From Gemmatimonadota bacterium (GTDB taxonomy: Bacteria > Latescibacterota > UBA2968 > UBA8231): a DNA stretch of 50,043 nt. Below are positions 7,731 through 16,834 of the stretch, in pieces. The stretch covers positions 1-50,043 of the forward strand of contig JABHDC010000052.1 of NCBI GenBank assembly GCA_018673255.1. Reading direction: 5' to 3'. The notes below the pieces were generated by a model, which searched no databases, was not told where the DNA came from, and saw nothing but the letters and a program-made list of their open reading frames with translations. The first letter of the stretch is position 1, and each line of letters opens with the position of its first letter. A program made the position numbers and the translations under genes.

Positions 7731-8708
7731 TCAGCCGAAGACCGAGAGATCTGTCCGCAGGAAGAACAGACCCGGACCATCAGCCAACTCAGGTGACAGA
7801 TCGTAGAACAGGGTGCCCAGGGTTTGATCGTCGATCTGTACCGTGCGCGGCCAACCGCGCCCGCCGATGCGACGCCCTGGATCGTGGATCGTCACCGCCT
7901 GGTCCGTCTCCCAGGTCTTGCCATCGTCGCGTGACAGGAACAACTCGTAGGCCAGTTCGCCATCTACGCCAACACCGTAGACGATGGCGGTGAAGACGAT
8001 CCGGCCATCCTTCAATACGGTCAGATCGTAGCCGGCGACACCGAAGTGGGGGAAGGCGTGCAGGGCCTGCCATGTCGCCCCATCGTCAGTAGAGCGCAGA
8101 CCGCCGACCATATTGCCCGGCCGACCGACGGGAACCGGGGCCTGGGTCTGTGGCGCTCCGCTGATCAGGGCGCCGCTGGCGGTCCTGACGATCGGTACCA
8201 TCCCATGGTTGCGGCCATCGCCAAAGACTTTGAGTTCATCAGCGGCGGCGTCGTACAGAACGGTGCGGTCATAGAAGGGGCAGACCCATTCGGTCGCGGA
8301 CCATTCGACGACGGGGTGACGGTCACAGGTGTAGTTGGAGCGATCTGGCACCGGATACGAATGAGGTGTCGACCAGCTGTGCCCGTGATCCTCACTGATG
8401 CTGAACATGGGCTCGCGCCAGGCAGTGTCTGAGCCGGTATCGTGATAGCAGGACCAGTTCAGCAGCAATCGGCCATCTGAGAAGGTCGTGAGGGACCCCG
8501 GATAGATGGAGCAGTCGCGGATCTCAGTGATGGGGGCTGGATCACTCCAGGTCAGACCACCGTCGGTTGAGCGACACAGCAGAAGCTCCTTGCCGCCGCC
8601 ACCCTCGATGTTGTAGATGGCCAGCAGTTCACCCTCGGCCGTACGGGCAAGAGAGGGATGTACGTGTCCGGAGATTACATCGCCGATGCGGATCGGTGTC
8701 GTGGTCAT
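7731..8708 (-). CDS. BNR/Asp-box propeller protein (sialidase-like)
   Basis: 325 residues when started at the ATG at 8708, which has AAAGGTGG just upstream; an open frame extends further 5' but its translation is unlike the family. Four Asp boxes (S-x-D-x-G-x-x-W) are visible: STDGGLTW, SEDHGHSW, STDDGATW and SRDDGKTW. They mark the blades of a six-bladed sialidase-type propeller. A motif HPSLARTAEGELLAIYN at the start and DGRLLLNWSCYHD follow the pattern of uncharacterised BNR_2 proteins commonly annotated exo-alpha-sialidase. No signal peptide is seen, so it may be cytoplasmic. True sialidase activity is unproven; catalytic Arg-triad residues cannot be assigned by eye. It is divergent from the FIST gene. 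Confidence 0.75.
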   Translation of the reverse strand: MTTTPIRIGDVISGHVHPSLARTAEGELLAIYNIEGGGGKELLLCRSTDGGLTWSDPAPITEIRDCSIYPGSLTTFSDGRLLLNWSCYHDTGSDTAWREPMFSISEDHGHSWSTPHSYPVPDRSNYTCDRHPVVEWSATEWVCPFYDRTVLYDAAADELKVFGDGRNHGMVPIVRTASGALISGAPQTQAPVPVGRPGNMVGGLRSTDDGATWQALHAFPHFGVAGYDLTVLKDGRIVFTAIVYGVGVDGELAYELFLSRDDGKTWETDQAVTIHDPGRRIGGRGWPRTVQIDDQTLGTLFYDLSPELADGPGLFFLRTDLSVFG

Positions 8709-8832
8709 TGAGTCCACCTTTTTCCCAGGTTCGGTCTTCAAGAGTTCGCACCTCTTCGTCTCTATTGGTCGAAGGAGGCCAGTCCCTATACTTATGTCAT
8801 CAAACTGACACAGAATCAAATGGGACAATGGC

Positions 8833-9984
8833 ATGTTCAAGATCGTCATCGCGCACAGTGAAGATATCGACACCGAGGATGTGGCTGAAGATCTCATCGA
8901 TCAGGCGCGCAAGGATCTTGGCGACGAGGTCCCGAAGGCAGGTCTGCTGTTCGCCTGCGTCGACCACGACTACCAGCTCCTCGTCGATCAGATCAATGAG
9001 GCTTTTCCCGGCCTCGAACTCATCGGCTGCACGACTGACGGAGAGATTTCAACGGTCCTCGGTTTTGCTCAGGACTCGGTCAATCTGGCTCTCTTCGTTT
9101 CAGATGAGGTAGAGTTTGTCGCCGGCGTTGGTCGTGAGGTCTCGCAGGGCGCGGATCAGAGTCTGGCCATCGCTGTCGAGGAAGCGCGAAGCAAGCTCAC
9201 CAAGGAACCGGCGTTGGCCCTGTTCACGCCGACGGGTCTGACGGCCAGTGGTTCGACGATGGTTGACGGGATGAAGAAGGTTCTGGGCGTTGGCGTCCCC
9301 GTGTTCGGTGGGACCGCAGGGGATCAGTGGAAGTTCGAAAAGACGCACCAGTTCTTTCGGAACGAAGTCATGCTTGACGGGGCACCATTTCTGCTGTTGA
9401 CGAAACCACTCAAGTTTTCGTTTGGGACGCGCAGTGGCTGGCAGCCGATTGCGAGCAAGGGTACCGTCACGCAAGCTGAGAACAATGTGGTGCAGATGAT
9501 TGACGATGTAACAGCGATCCAATTCTATCGTCGGTATCTCGGTGACGGCGCTATGGACAACCTCGGTGAGTTCCCCCTGGCGGTCTTTCAGGAGGATGAC
9601 ACGTTCTACCTCCGCTCGGCATTGTTTGGAAAGGACGAGGATGGCACCGTGACTTTCGCCGGTGATATCGAGGTCGGTGCGACGGTGCAGCTCACCCATG
9701 CCTCCCGGGATGCGATCATCGAGGCAACGCGAGAAGCGGTCGATGTTGCCATCGCCTCGTATCCGGGACAGACGCCGACAGCAGCGATGATCTTTTCCTG
9801 CGCCGGCCGGCGCGGCGTGCTGGGTACCAGGACCAAGGAAGAATATGAGATGCTGCAGGAGCACTATCCGGATCTGCAGTTGGCCGGCTTCTACACGTAT
9901 GGCGAGATATCCCCGATGGATGGCGGCACCGAGAGTCACTTCCACAATGAGACCTTCGTGTCGCTGCTGCTCGGTACGGAGTGA
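8833..9984 (+). CDS. FIST-domain sensor protein (FIST_N and FIST_C)
   Basis: 383 residues. The first half carries the FIST_N pattern (QINEAFPGLELIGCTTDGEIST...GFAQDSVNLALF; VFGGTAGDQWKF). The second half carries FIST_C, ending with IFSCAGRRGVLG...EHYPDLQLAGFYTYGEISPM and SHFHNETFVSLLLG. FIST proteins are cytoplasmic sensory modules thought to bind small ligands, possibly amino acids, and are usually coupled to histidine kinases, methyl-accepting proteins or cyclic-di-GMP enzymes. The next gene is a histidine kinase with no sensor domain of its own, and its ATG overlaps this gene's TGA (TGATG). The FIST protein is therefore probably the input component of that kinase, acting in trans. Confidence 0.9.
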   Translation: MFKIVIAHSEDIDTEDVAEDLIDQARKDLGDEVPKAGLLFACVDHDYQLLVDQINEAFPGLELIGCTTDGEISTVLGFAQDSVNLALFVSDEVEFVAGVGREVSQGADQSLAIAVEEARSKLTKEPALALFTPTGLTASGSTMVDGMKKVLGVGVPVFGGTAGDQWKFEKTHQFFRNEVMLDGAPFLLLTKPLKFSFGTRSGWQPIASKGTVTQAENNVVQMIDDVTAIQFYRRYLGDGAMDNLGEFPLAVFQEDDTFYLRSALFGKDEDGTVTFAGDIEVGATVQLTHASRDAIIEATREAVDVAIASYPGQTPTAAMIFSCAGRRGVLGTRTKEEYEMLQEHYPDLQLAGFYTYGEISPMDGGTESHFHNETFVSLLLGTE

Positions 9985-11642
9985 TGTCAGAAGAGGAACT
10001 GAAAAAGGCGGCGAAGAAGCTTCGCGTTCTGCAGCGAAAACTCGACCGATCCGAGGATGATCGCCGAATTCTGGAAGGTATCGCTGAGCGCAATTCAAAC
10101 CTGTTCATGAATTTCAACGCGGAGATCGAGTCCGCGAATGAGCAGCTGGCTGAGGCACGCGCGGCGGCAGACGAGGCCAATCGAACGAAGAGCGCCTTTC
10201 TCGCCAGTATGTCCCACGAGATCCGCACACCGATGAATGCGATTCTCGGATTCTCCGATATCCTGTCGGGGACGGTTCGCGATCCGCAGCAGCGTGAGTA
10301 TCTCGAGGCCATCCGTACCAGTGGCAATTCTCTCCTCGGCCTGATCAATGACATCCTCGACCTGTCAAAGGTCGAAGCGGGCAAACTTGAGCTGGAGTTC
10401 AAGCCATGTGATGCGGCATCCGTGTGCCGCGATATGAGCCAGATCTTCTCGCAGAAGGCCGGCGAAAAGGGGATCGATCTGACCATCGACGTGGTGGATG
10501 GATTCCCTGATGCCATCGTGCTCGATGAGCTACGCCTGCGGCAGGTCCTCATCAATCTGATCGGCAATGCGATCAAGTTCACCACTACCGGCGGGGTGAC
10601 CCTACGGGCGTCCAGTATCGGCGATGGCGAAGGGTCTGCCCGGGTGACCTTTGCCGTGATCGACACTGGTCTGGGCATCCCTGAAGACCAGGTTGATCAC
10701 ATCTTCGGTGCCTTCGAGCAGACGCGCGGCCAGAGTGCGGCCAAGTTTGGTGGTACGGGACTTGGCCTGGCGATTTCGAAGCGACTGGCCCAGATGATGG
10801 GTGGCGACATCCGCGTGACCAGTGCGATGGGCGAAGGCAGCACATTCTTCGTTGAGCTGGCTGGAATCGGTGTCGCAACCCAGGACGAGGTGGCAGCGCA
10901 GGCAGACGATGAGGTGCCGGCCGTGCACTTTGAGGCAAACAGTGTCCTCGTCGTCGATGACATCGTCTACAACCGCATGCTGATCCGGACGTACCTCAGC
11001 GAATACGACCTCAAGGTGATTGAAGCGTCTGACGGGAGCGATGGTCTCGAGTTGGCGCGCGAACACAAGCCGGCGGTGATCCTGATGGACGTGGCCATGC
11101 CGGAAATTGGCGGGGTTGAGGCCACCCAGTGGTTGCGCAACGATGATGAGCTCAAGGAAACGCCGATCATCGTTGTGACGGCAGCGGCGATGAAGGAAGA
11201 GGAAGAAATCCTGCGGCAGATCAGCGATGCCTATTTGAAGAAGCCCGTGTCGAAAGCACAGCTGGTTCGTGAACTGATGCGATTCCTGCCGTACGACGAA
11301 GTCATTCAGGATCCGTCAGCTTCGGCCGTTGGCAGTGCCCGCCACTGGACGCCCGCTGACCTGTCGGAAGAGGAGCGGGCCGAGCTGCCTGAGTTGAGGC
11401 AGCTGATACAGGATTCGATCGAAGCCTGGCAGGATCTGAAAGACACGCTGACGATCAATGACATCGAGATCTTCGCTAGTCGTATGCACGAAGCCGGCCA
11501 TCGCTCCGGCTACGAACCGCTGAAGGTCTGGGGCGAGCGACTGGGAACACAGGCGAAGATGTTCGATATGGGCAGTCTGCCGGCCACACTGGATGAGTAT
11601 CCCGTCCTGCAGAACGATCTGGACGAGTTGATCGACGCTTGA
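9984..11642 (+). CDS. Hybrid histidine kinase without its own sensor domain (HisKA-HATPase-REC)
   Basis: 552 residues from the ATG at 9984, which overlaps the FIST stop (a GTG three bases earlier is the alternative). An N-terminal coiled coil (1-65) leads to the HisKA box SHEIRTPMN with phospho-acceptor H78. The ATPase domain follows with N box LIGNAIKFT, DTGLGIPEDQ and GGTGLGLAIS. A receiver domain (about 325-440) has the acidic pocket VVDD, phospho-acceptor D369 in LMDVAMP and the lysine in LKKP. The last 90 residues form helices resembling the C-terminal tail of similar kinases and lack a clear Hpt histidine. No transmembrane segment is present, so it should be cytoplasmic and take its input from the FIST protein encoded just upstream. 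No separate output regulator is adjacent. Confidence 0.9.
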   Translation: MSEEELKKAAKKLRVLQRKLDRSEDDRRILEGIAERNSNLFMNFNAEIESANEQLAEARAAADEANRTKSAFLASMSHEIRTPMNAILGFSDILSGTVRDPQQREYLEAIRTSGNSLLGLINDILDLSKVEAGKLELEFKPCDAASVCRDMSQIFSQKAGEKGIDLTIDVVDGFPDAIVLDELRLRQVLINLIGNAIKFTTTGGVTLRASSIGDGEGSARVTFAVIDTGLGIPEDQVDHIFGAFEQTRGQSAAKFGGTGLGLAISKRLAQMMGGDIRVTSAMGEGSTFFVELAGIGVATQDEVAAQADDEVPAVHFEANSVLVVDDIVYNRMLIRTYLSEYDLKVIEASDGSDGLELAREHKPAVILMDVAMPEIGGVEATQWLRNDDELKETPIIVVTAAAMKEEEEILRQISDAYLKKPVSKAQLVRELMRFLPYDEVIQDPSASAVGSARHWTPADLSEEERAELPELRQLIQDSIEAWQDLKDTLTINDIEIFASRMHEAGHRSGYEPLKVWGERLGTQAKMFDMGSLPATLDEYPVLQNDLDELIDA

Positions 11643-12373
11643 GCATCAGTTCGTCCGAGCTCATCCTGATCACCGCGTCCTTTCTGACGTCACTGACATC
11701 AGCGATCGGTGGTATTGCAGGAGGGGTGATGCTGATCGCCGTCATGCCCTCCTTCCTGCCCCCGGCGGCCGTGATTCCCATCCACGGTGTTATCCAGATC
11801 ACCAGCAATGTCAGCCGTGCCCTGTTCGGCATCCGTCACATTCAATGGCGGATCGTGAGAGACTATGGTGTCGGGTGCGTCATCGGCGCTCTGCTTGGCT
11901 CGCGCCTGGTGCCGCTCTTCTCCTGGGACAATCTGCCGCTGTTGCTGGGTGTCTTCATCCTGCTGTTTACGTGGATGCCCAAACCCAGTGGTGAGGCGAG
12001 ATGGCCGCTGAAATTCGGCGTGCTCGGTGTTCTGCAGACGGCCCTGTCTCTGTTCATCGGCGTCGCCGGTCCGCTGAACATGCCTTTCCTGCTGCGTGAG
12101 AATCTGGGTCGCGATCGAACGGTCATCACCCATTCGGTGCAGATGACCTTCATGCACCTGATGAAGGTCATCACCTTCGGTCTGCTCGGCTTCGCCTTCG
12201 CTCCATACTGGCAGCTCGTCATCGGCATGACGGCGGGGGCCATTCTTGGATCGTGGGTGGGAACGAAGGTCCGGGCCTACGTACCGGAGAATGTCTTCCG
12301 CCACGGTGTACGCATCCTGATCACCGTGTTGGCCGTGCGCATGTTGCTGCAGGGATTTGGGATTCTCAACTGA
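11639..12373 (+). CDS. TauE/SafE-family (sulfite exporter-like) membrane permease
   Basis: 244 residues, starting at a TTG (11639) whose last bases overlap the stop of the kinase gene (TTGA), so translation is probably coupled. The sequence is almost wholly hydrophobic, with about seven to eight transmembrane helices. Family features include TSLTSAIGGIAGGVMLIAVMPSFLPP at the N-terminus and the repeated second half FGVLGVLQTALSLFIGVAGPLNMPFLL, with the GxxxG-rich loops seen in TauE/SafE/YfcA proteins. These export sulfite, sulfoacetate or similar organic anions across the inner membrane. Being locked to a FIST/histidine-kinase pair, it may be functionally tied to the ligand that pair senses; that is inference. 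Confidence 0.85.
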   Translation: MSISSSELILITASFLTSLTSAIGGIAGGVMLIAVMPSFLPPAAVIPIHGVIQITSNVSRALFGIRHIQWRIVRDYGVGCVIGALLGSRLVPLFSWDNLPLLLGVFILLFTWMPKPSGEARWPLKFGVLGVLQTALSLFIGVAGPLNMPFLLRENLGRDRTVITHSVQMTFMHLMKVITFGLLGFAFAPYWQLVIGMTAGAILGSWVGTKVRAYVPENVFRHGVRILITVLAVRMLLQGFGILN

Positions 12374-12440
12374 TTCGCGCGTGCCCCAACCGATCATCAC
12401 CGGACTCATCACTCATCACCCGCTGCACAGGAGATCCAAC

Positions 12441-12749
12441 ATGATCCACGTTCTTGCTATGATCGATCTGAAGGAGGGCACGCGGGAGCAATTCCTGCAG
12501 GAATTCCACGGCATTGTCACCGAGGTTCGGGCCGAGGTGGGGTGTATCGAATACGGCCCTACGATCGATGTGGACACGGGGAACGAGAAGATCCAGGCGC
12601 CGCGGGAGAATGCGGTGACGATCGTGGAGAAGTGGGAGAGTCTCGATGCCCTCTCCGCCCACCTGGTTGCCCCGCACATGCTGGCCTATCGCGAGCGTGT
12701 GAAAGACATCGTGAATGGGTCCACGGTCTACGTGACGGAGCCAGCCTGA
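12441..12749 (+). CDS. ABM-fold monooxygenase (putative quinol monooxygenase)
   Basis: 102 residues from the ATG at 12441, which has AGGAG nine bases upstream. The small ferredoxin-like fold is recognised from MIHVLAMIDLKEGTREQFLQEF at the start, the segment EVGCIEYGPTIDVD and the conserved pair VEKWESLDALSAHLVAPHMLAY. This is the pattern of antibiotic-biosynthesis monooxygenase/YgiN-type proteins, which act as dimers on quinols or other electron-rich small molecules without a cofactor. It lies 67 bp after the permease gene on the same strand and may be the last gene of that unit. Some family members are heme-degrading or have no known activity, so the specific reaction is open. Confidence 0.8.
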   Translation: MIHVLAMIDLKEGTREQFLQEFHGIVTEVRAEVGCIEYGPTIDVDTGNEKIQAPRENAVTIVEKWESLDALSAHLVAPHMLAYRERVKDIVNGSTVYVTEPA

Positions 12750-12865
12750 GATACGCGACAGCCGCGAGTTCCTCTATGGGCCAAGAGCTGGCATAGGCTC
12801 GAGTCCGTGGTGCGCGCGTGGGCCCAGAGGCAGGGGGGTAAAGGTCAGATTGACTGCAACAATCG

Positions 12866-13882
12866 TCAGGAGGCGTGTCGCCCCGCGATCACCTGTTCTG
12901 TCGCTGCACGGGCAATGCGTGTCGCTGCCAGGCCATCGACACCGGTAGCCAGTTCGTCGGTCTGCTCGCCAGCCAGGGCACGCGCGTAGGCGCCATACAT
13001 GCCATCGAAGTTCTTGCCCGGGCCGAATTCCATCGTGCGTGTGCCGGCCGTGTTGCGCACCTCCAGCTGGTTGCTCTCCATGACATAGCTGATCACCCCC
13101 TCGCTGCCGATCAATTCGTAGGTCAGGTGGTATCTGGGGTCGGCTGCCGTGTGGGTGTAGGAGTAGCTGATCTCGACCATCGTGTGCGCGCCGCACTCGT
13201 GGTCCATGTGCAACCACAGGTGATCGGGCGCCTCGTATTCGTCGACCCAGGCGCCGGAGGCTGAGAAGCGGGTCACTTCGGATCCCAGCCACCAGCGGGC
13301 CAGGTCGATATCGTGCACGCCACAGTCGACGAGGGGGCCGCCCTCGTGCATACGCCCGGCTCGCCGCGCCTGTTCCTGCTGCTGGCCATCTGGTCCCATC
13401 TCGTATTTCCCGTGACAGCCCCAGATATAGATGAGTCGCAGCGCGCCCACGCGGCCAATGGCCTCTTCGGCCAGCAAGTTCCGAATGGCGCCACTGACGG
13501 GATTGAAGCGGGCTGTGAAACCGGTGTACAGCGCGATCCCGGCGCGGTCGGCTGTGTCGATCATCTCCTGGCTGTCGGCTTCAGTCATGGCCAGAGGTTT
13601 CTCGCACAGGACGGGTTTGCCGAAGTGCGCCGCGTCACGGACGTTGGCCAGGTGACAGGGCGCCGGTGAGGTGATGGTGACGGCGTCGATGCCGGATTCG
13701 AAGAAGGCCTCTGTGTCACCTGTGGCATGGGGGACAGAAAAACGATCCTGTGTGGCTTTGAGGCGTTCAGGATCTGGATCGAAGATGCTGTGGAGCTCCA
13801 GGTCAGGTTGTGCTGCCAGTGCGGGCAGATGGCCATAGTTGGCTACGGTTCCACAACCCATCAAGCCGATTCGGTAACTCAT
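12866..13882 (-). CDS. Gfo/Idh/MocA-family sugar oxidoreductase (canonical EKP)
   Basis: 338 residues from the ATG at 13882. The NAD(P)-binding motif IGLMGCGTVANYGHLPAL is at the N-terminus, and the catalytic signature VLCEKPLAMT (EKP at 94-96) is intact. The C-terminal dimer domain includes GGPLVDCGVHDIDLARWWLG, where D and H of the DxGxHxxD pattern are expected to contribute to catalysis. The start ATG overlaps the stop TGA of the upstream oxidoreductase gene (ATGA at 13879-13882). The two proteins are therefore made from one message, and one of the pair has a full active site while the other does not. Substrates are typically sugars, inositols or their oxidised forms. Confidence 0.88.
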   Translation of the reverse strand: MSYRIGLMGCGTVANYGHLPALAAQPDLELHSIFDPDPERLKATQDRFSVPHATGDTEAFFESGIDAVTITSPAPCHLANVRDAAHFGKPVLCEKPLAMTEADSQEMIDTADRAGIALYTGFTARFNPVSGAIRNLLAEEAIGRVGALRLIYIWGCHGKYEMGPDGQQQEQARRAGRMHEGGPLVDCGVHDIDLARWWLGSEVTRFSASGAWVDEYEAPDHLWLHMDHECGAHTMVEISYSYTHTAADPRYHLTYELIGSEGVISYVMESNQLEVRNTAGTRTMEFGPGKNFDGMYGAYARALAGEQTDELATGVDGLAATRIARAATEQVIAGRHAS

Positions 13883-14946
13883 ATGGCCCAGTGCTGTCGT
13901 TCGGTGTGCACTTCGGCGCCACTCTCCTGGGCTTCGTGCATCTTGATATCCAGATACCGGTCCTGGCAGGCCTCGGCGAGGCTGTAGAATCCCGGTCCGC
14001 CCTGCACGTGATCGGCCATCTTCAACAGGCAATCACCGACGGCGATTTCATCATCCGACAACTCTCCCGGGGCGAGGGGATTCCGATAGACCCACTCCTC
14101 GCCGATCGTGTAGCCCTTGTGGTGGTTACCCTCCAGATTGCCGCGGGGGCCGGCATCGTGGCGCACGAAGGGTGTTTCGATGACCGTCGTGTGGTCCGCC
14201 AGGTAACGTGCCGTGTCGTTGATGATCTCACCGCGTTCGCCGCGAATGCACACGCGTTGACCACGGATGGGCGAGAAATACTGATCGCCAACGAAGTCGA
14301 AGACGCCGAGTCGGTCACCGAAGTCAAACCAGGCCAGTTGCTGCTGCGTCGCTTCGATCTGTTCGGTGGCCTGAGGGCCATCGCGGTCCGGGCTCTTGAC
14401 GATGGGGGCCGTGAAAGTGCGGGCCCGAATGGCGGCATCCTCGAAACCGATGCCGAGAAGTCGTCGCATCAGGCTGATGCCGTGATATCCGTGACAGACC
14501 GACATCTGCACCTGGGAGACGCGACCGATTTTCCCGCCGCGGGCATAGGAGATCCGCGCCGCATGCAAGGGTTGGAGATGGAATTGTTCGGCCACCTGGA
14601 TCTTGGCGCCTGCCGTGACCAGATCGCACAAGGCATTCATCTCATCAACCGACGTGGCCGGGGGTGTCTCTGACAGCACGGGCATGCCATGGCCGGCCAA
14701 TTCCTGAATCACGAGGGGATTGATGGTCCACGGCACACTGGAGACGACGAATTGCGGTGTCTCCCGTGCCAGCAGTTCATCGATCGTCGACACAATGTCG
14801 ACACCATAGGTATCGGCCATCTCTGTCTTCGACGACGGGTCTCTGGAGACCACGCCTGTGATGCGAAAACGATCCGGACAGGCGCGGGCGCACCGTAGAT
14901 AGAATTCGGTCCGCCAGCCCGTGCCTACGACGGCAAAATCAATCAT
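13879..14946 (-). CDS. Gfo/Idh/MocA-type protein with ETP in place of EKP
   Basis: 355 residues from the ATG at 14946; an open frame continues upstream, but the Rossmann strand MIDFAVVGTGWRTEFY marks the true start. At the family's catalytic loop the sequence is SETPPATS (ETP at 93-95), so the catalytic lysine is a threonine. The C-terminal half contains GRVSQVQMSVCHGYHGISLMRRLLG and the dimer-interface strands. It heads a two-gene operon with the canonical enzyme of 12866-13882 through a 4-bp ATGA overlap. It may work as a partner subunit or on a different chemistry from simple dehydrogenation. Divergently transcribed from a BNR propeller gene at 15137. Confidence 0.78.
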   Translation of the reverse strand: MIDFAVVGTGWRTEFYLRCARACPDRFRITGVVSRDPSSKTEMADTYGVDIVSTIDELLARETPQFVVSSVPWTINPLVIQELAGHGMPVLSETPPATSVDEMNALCDLVTAGAKIQVAEQFHLQPLHAARISYARGGKIGRVSQVQMSVCHGYHGISLMRRLLGIGFEDAAIRARTFTAPIVKSPDRDGPQATEQIEATQQQLAWFDFGDRLGVFDFVGDQYFSPIRGQRVCIRGERGEIINDTARYLADHTTVIETPFVRHDAGPRGNLEGNHHKGYTIGEEWVYRNPLAPGELSDDEIAVGDCLLKMADHVQGGPGFYSLAEACQDRYLDIKMHEAQESGAEVHTERQHWAI

Positions 14947-15136
14947 CCTGTTCTCCGTTGTGCATCCAATCGGGGGCCTATGTCCAGTGACTGCGTGTGG
15001 CCCGGCGCCAGGACGCGCCAAATGGCATCACACTACACCATGGGCAACGTATCCGGGGCCGTGTGCATGGTCAAATCACCGCCGATGGACGGCGTCTGTC
15101 AGATCGGTCAACTTACTCCCACCGAACAGGAGACGG

Positions 15137-16207
15137 ATGATGCCAACGCTCGAATTCAGTAAAGCCCCTCAGGCTCGACAGACGCGGATTTACAGTGACA
15201 ATGGATCGTACAGTGCCTTCCCTCACGTGGTGCAGATGGAGGGTGATGAGCTGCTGCTTGCCTTCCGCCAGGCGCCACGCCGGCCGGAGGGTGTGCGACA
15301 CACCCATCCATGCTCGATCATCACCGTGATCCGCTCGCCGGATGCGGGGCAGACGTGGAAGGTGGATGAGGCGGCGCAACTGTCCGCCGGCGGTGGACAG
15401 GAATTCGGCCTCCTCTACCTGGGGAATGGCCGCGTCGGTGGCGCGCTGGCAGCGCATGAGGTCTTCCCCGAGTCAGAAGCTGAACGAGCCGACACGCCCT
15501 GGACGCACCCGGGCGAGCATCCATTCCGCAATGTGGGCGCCCTCTGGTGCTGGAGTGATAACTACGGACTCACCTGGCGCGTCGATCACACGATTCTCGT
15601 GGGACACCGAATGCAGGCCTGCGCCGCGGCGATCTCTCTGCAGGATAAGACGCTCATGATTCCTGCCTACGGTAATCTCGGCCGCTCGAAGATCGGGTCG
15701 TCCGTGTTGTATCGATCCGACGATGGCGGCGCCAGCTGGTCTGAGGCTGTTCTCATCGCCAAGGGCAATCCGAAGACGAGGGCATACCAGGAGCCGGTGC
15801 TGATGGAATTGGCACCGGGTCATCTGCTGTGCATGATGCGGGTTCACGACCCGAAGAATCCGGGCATCTTCTGGCGGTCTGAGTCACACGATGGCGGCGA
15901 CAGCTGGTCGAAACCCGCGTCGACGGGGATCCGCTCCGGTGCCTGTCCGCGGTTGCTCAAATTGCGCGATGGACGTCTGCTACTCACCTACGGGCGACGC
16001 GCCGAACCCTACGGGATCTACGCGAATCTCAGTGACGATGGCGGCCAGTCATGGGGACCGTCATGGCAGCTGCGAACGGCAAAAGATGGCGATCATGGCT
16101 ACACATCCTCCATCGAATTCGGCGACGGTCTGATTCTGACCACCACATACGGCAAGAATGGGCGAGGGGTCACCGGGATCACCGGGACGTTCTGGCAACT
16201 TCCATAG
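15137..16207 (+). CDS. BNR/Asp-box propeller protein (sialidase-like)
   Basis: 356 residues. The start is the tandem ATGATG at 15137-15142 behind CAGGAGACGG; the longer open frame upstream overlaps the divergent oxidoreductase gene and is unlikely. Five Asp boxes are visible: SPDAGQTW, SDNYGLTW, SDDGGASW, SHDGGDSW and SDDGGQSW. Between them lie the arginine-bearing loops FRQAPRRPEGVRH and GACPRLLKLRDGRLLLTYG typical of BNR_2 proteins annotated as exo-alpha-sialidase. No signal peptide is present. An EamA-type transporter gene follows after 15 bp, which suggests co-transcription. The protein is most likely a glycan-binding or glycan-cleaving propeller; sialic acid as substrate is not established. 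Confidence 0.8.
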   Translation: MMPTLEFSKAPQARQTRIYSDNGSYSAFPHVVQMEGDELLLAFRQAPRRPEGVRHTHPCSIITVIRSPDAGQTWKVDEAAQLSAGGGQEFGLLYLGNGRVGGALAAHEVFPESEAERADTPWTHPGEHPFRNVGALWCWSDNYGLTWRVDHTILVGHRMQACAAAISLQDKTLMIPAYGNLGRSKIGSSVLYRSDDGGASWSEAVLIAKGNPKTRAYQEPVLMELAPGHLLCMMRVHDPKNPGIFWRSESHDGGDSWSKPASTGIRSGACPRLLKLRDGRLLLTYGRRAEPYGIYANLSDDGGQSWGPSWQLRTAKDGDHGYTSSIEFGDGLILTTTYGKNGRGVTGITGTFWQLP

Positions 16208-16222
16208 CTCAACGGAGGACGA

Positions 16223-16660
16223 TTGAGAGCTGAATACTGGGCAGTTCTGACCGCATTGTGCTGGGGTTTCGGATCACTGCTGGAGAAACGCGGCGTGAGC
16301 ATTGGTGGCCTCGCTCCGGTCATGGGTACCACCATCCGAACCATCTTCTCACTGCTGTTTCTGTTGGCTGTCTCCTATTCACACTGGGGGCAACTCAGGA
16401 CCGCTGGCCTTCAGTCGATCTCCATGATCGCGATCGGTGGCGGTGTCCTGGCTGGTGGTCTTGGAATCATCTTTCTGTATTCAGGGCTGAAGGCGGGGAA
16501 CCTCTCGACGGTCATGACGGTTGCCTTCTGCCTGGCACCCGTGGTGGGCACTCTTCTAGGGGTTTTCGTTCTGCACGAGAGGATGACGCCGGTGCAGCTT
16601 CTGGGTGTTGTCATGTGTGTGATCGGCGCATCACTGGTTACCTACTTCAAAGGGGCATGA
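16223..16660 (+). CDS. Half-size EamA/DMT-family transporter
   Basis: 145 residues, TTG start at 16223 preceded by GGAGGA. It consists of about five hydrophobic helices with one EamA repeat: ALCWGFGSLLEKRG at the start, the GAL-type helix GGLGIIFLYSGLKAGNLSTVMTVAFCLAPVVGTLLG, and FVLHERMTPVQLLGVVMCVIGASLV. Full-length DMT transporters have two such repeats (about 290 residues). Single-repeat proteins of this type work as dimers, like the small multidrug resistance group. The position 15 bp after the BNR gene suggests import or export of a product related to that protein, but the substrate cannot be read from the sequence. Confidence 0.8.
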   Translation: MRAEYWAVLTALCWGFGSLLEKRGVSIGGLAPVMGTTIRTIFSLLFLLAVSYSHWGQLRTAGLQSISMIAIGGGVLAGGLGIIFLYSGLKAGNLSTVMTVAFCLAPVVGTLLGVFVLHERMTPVQLLGVVMCVIGASLVTYFKGA

Positions 16661-16834
16661 ACGATTCAGTCGGGGTAACGAGTCAGTCTGGATAACGCGG
16701 GGGAGATGCCCATCGATCTGAGGGGACAGCGATGACTGGGACATCTGTTCCAGGATGTACCGCTTGACGTGACCACACGCACCCGACGTCCTTCCTGCCC
16801 GATCACAGGAATCAAACCTCAGAACAGGATTCAG

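Noticed and set aside
14921..15136. A 72-codon N-terminal extension of the BNR propeller gene at 15137
   Set aside because: It runs over the promoter region and the start of the divergent oxidoreductase gene, and the translation before MMPTLEF has no family similarity. The tandem ATG at 15137 has a good ribosome-binding site.
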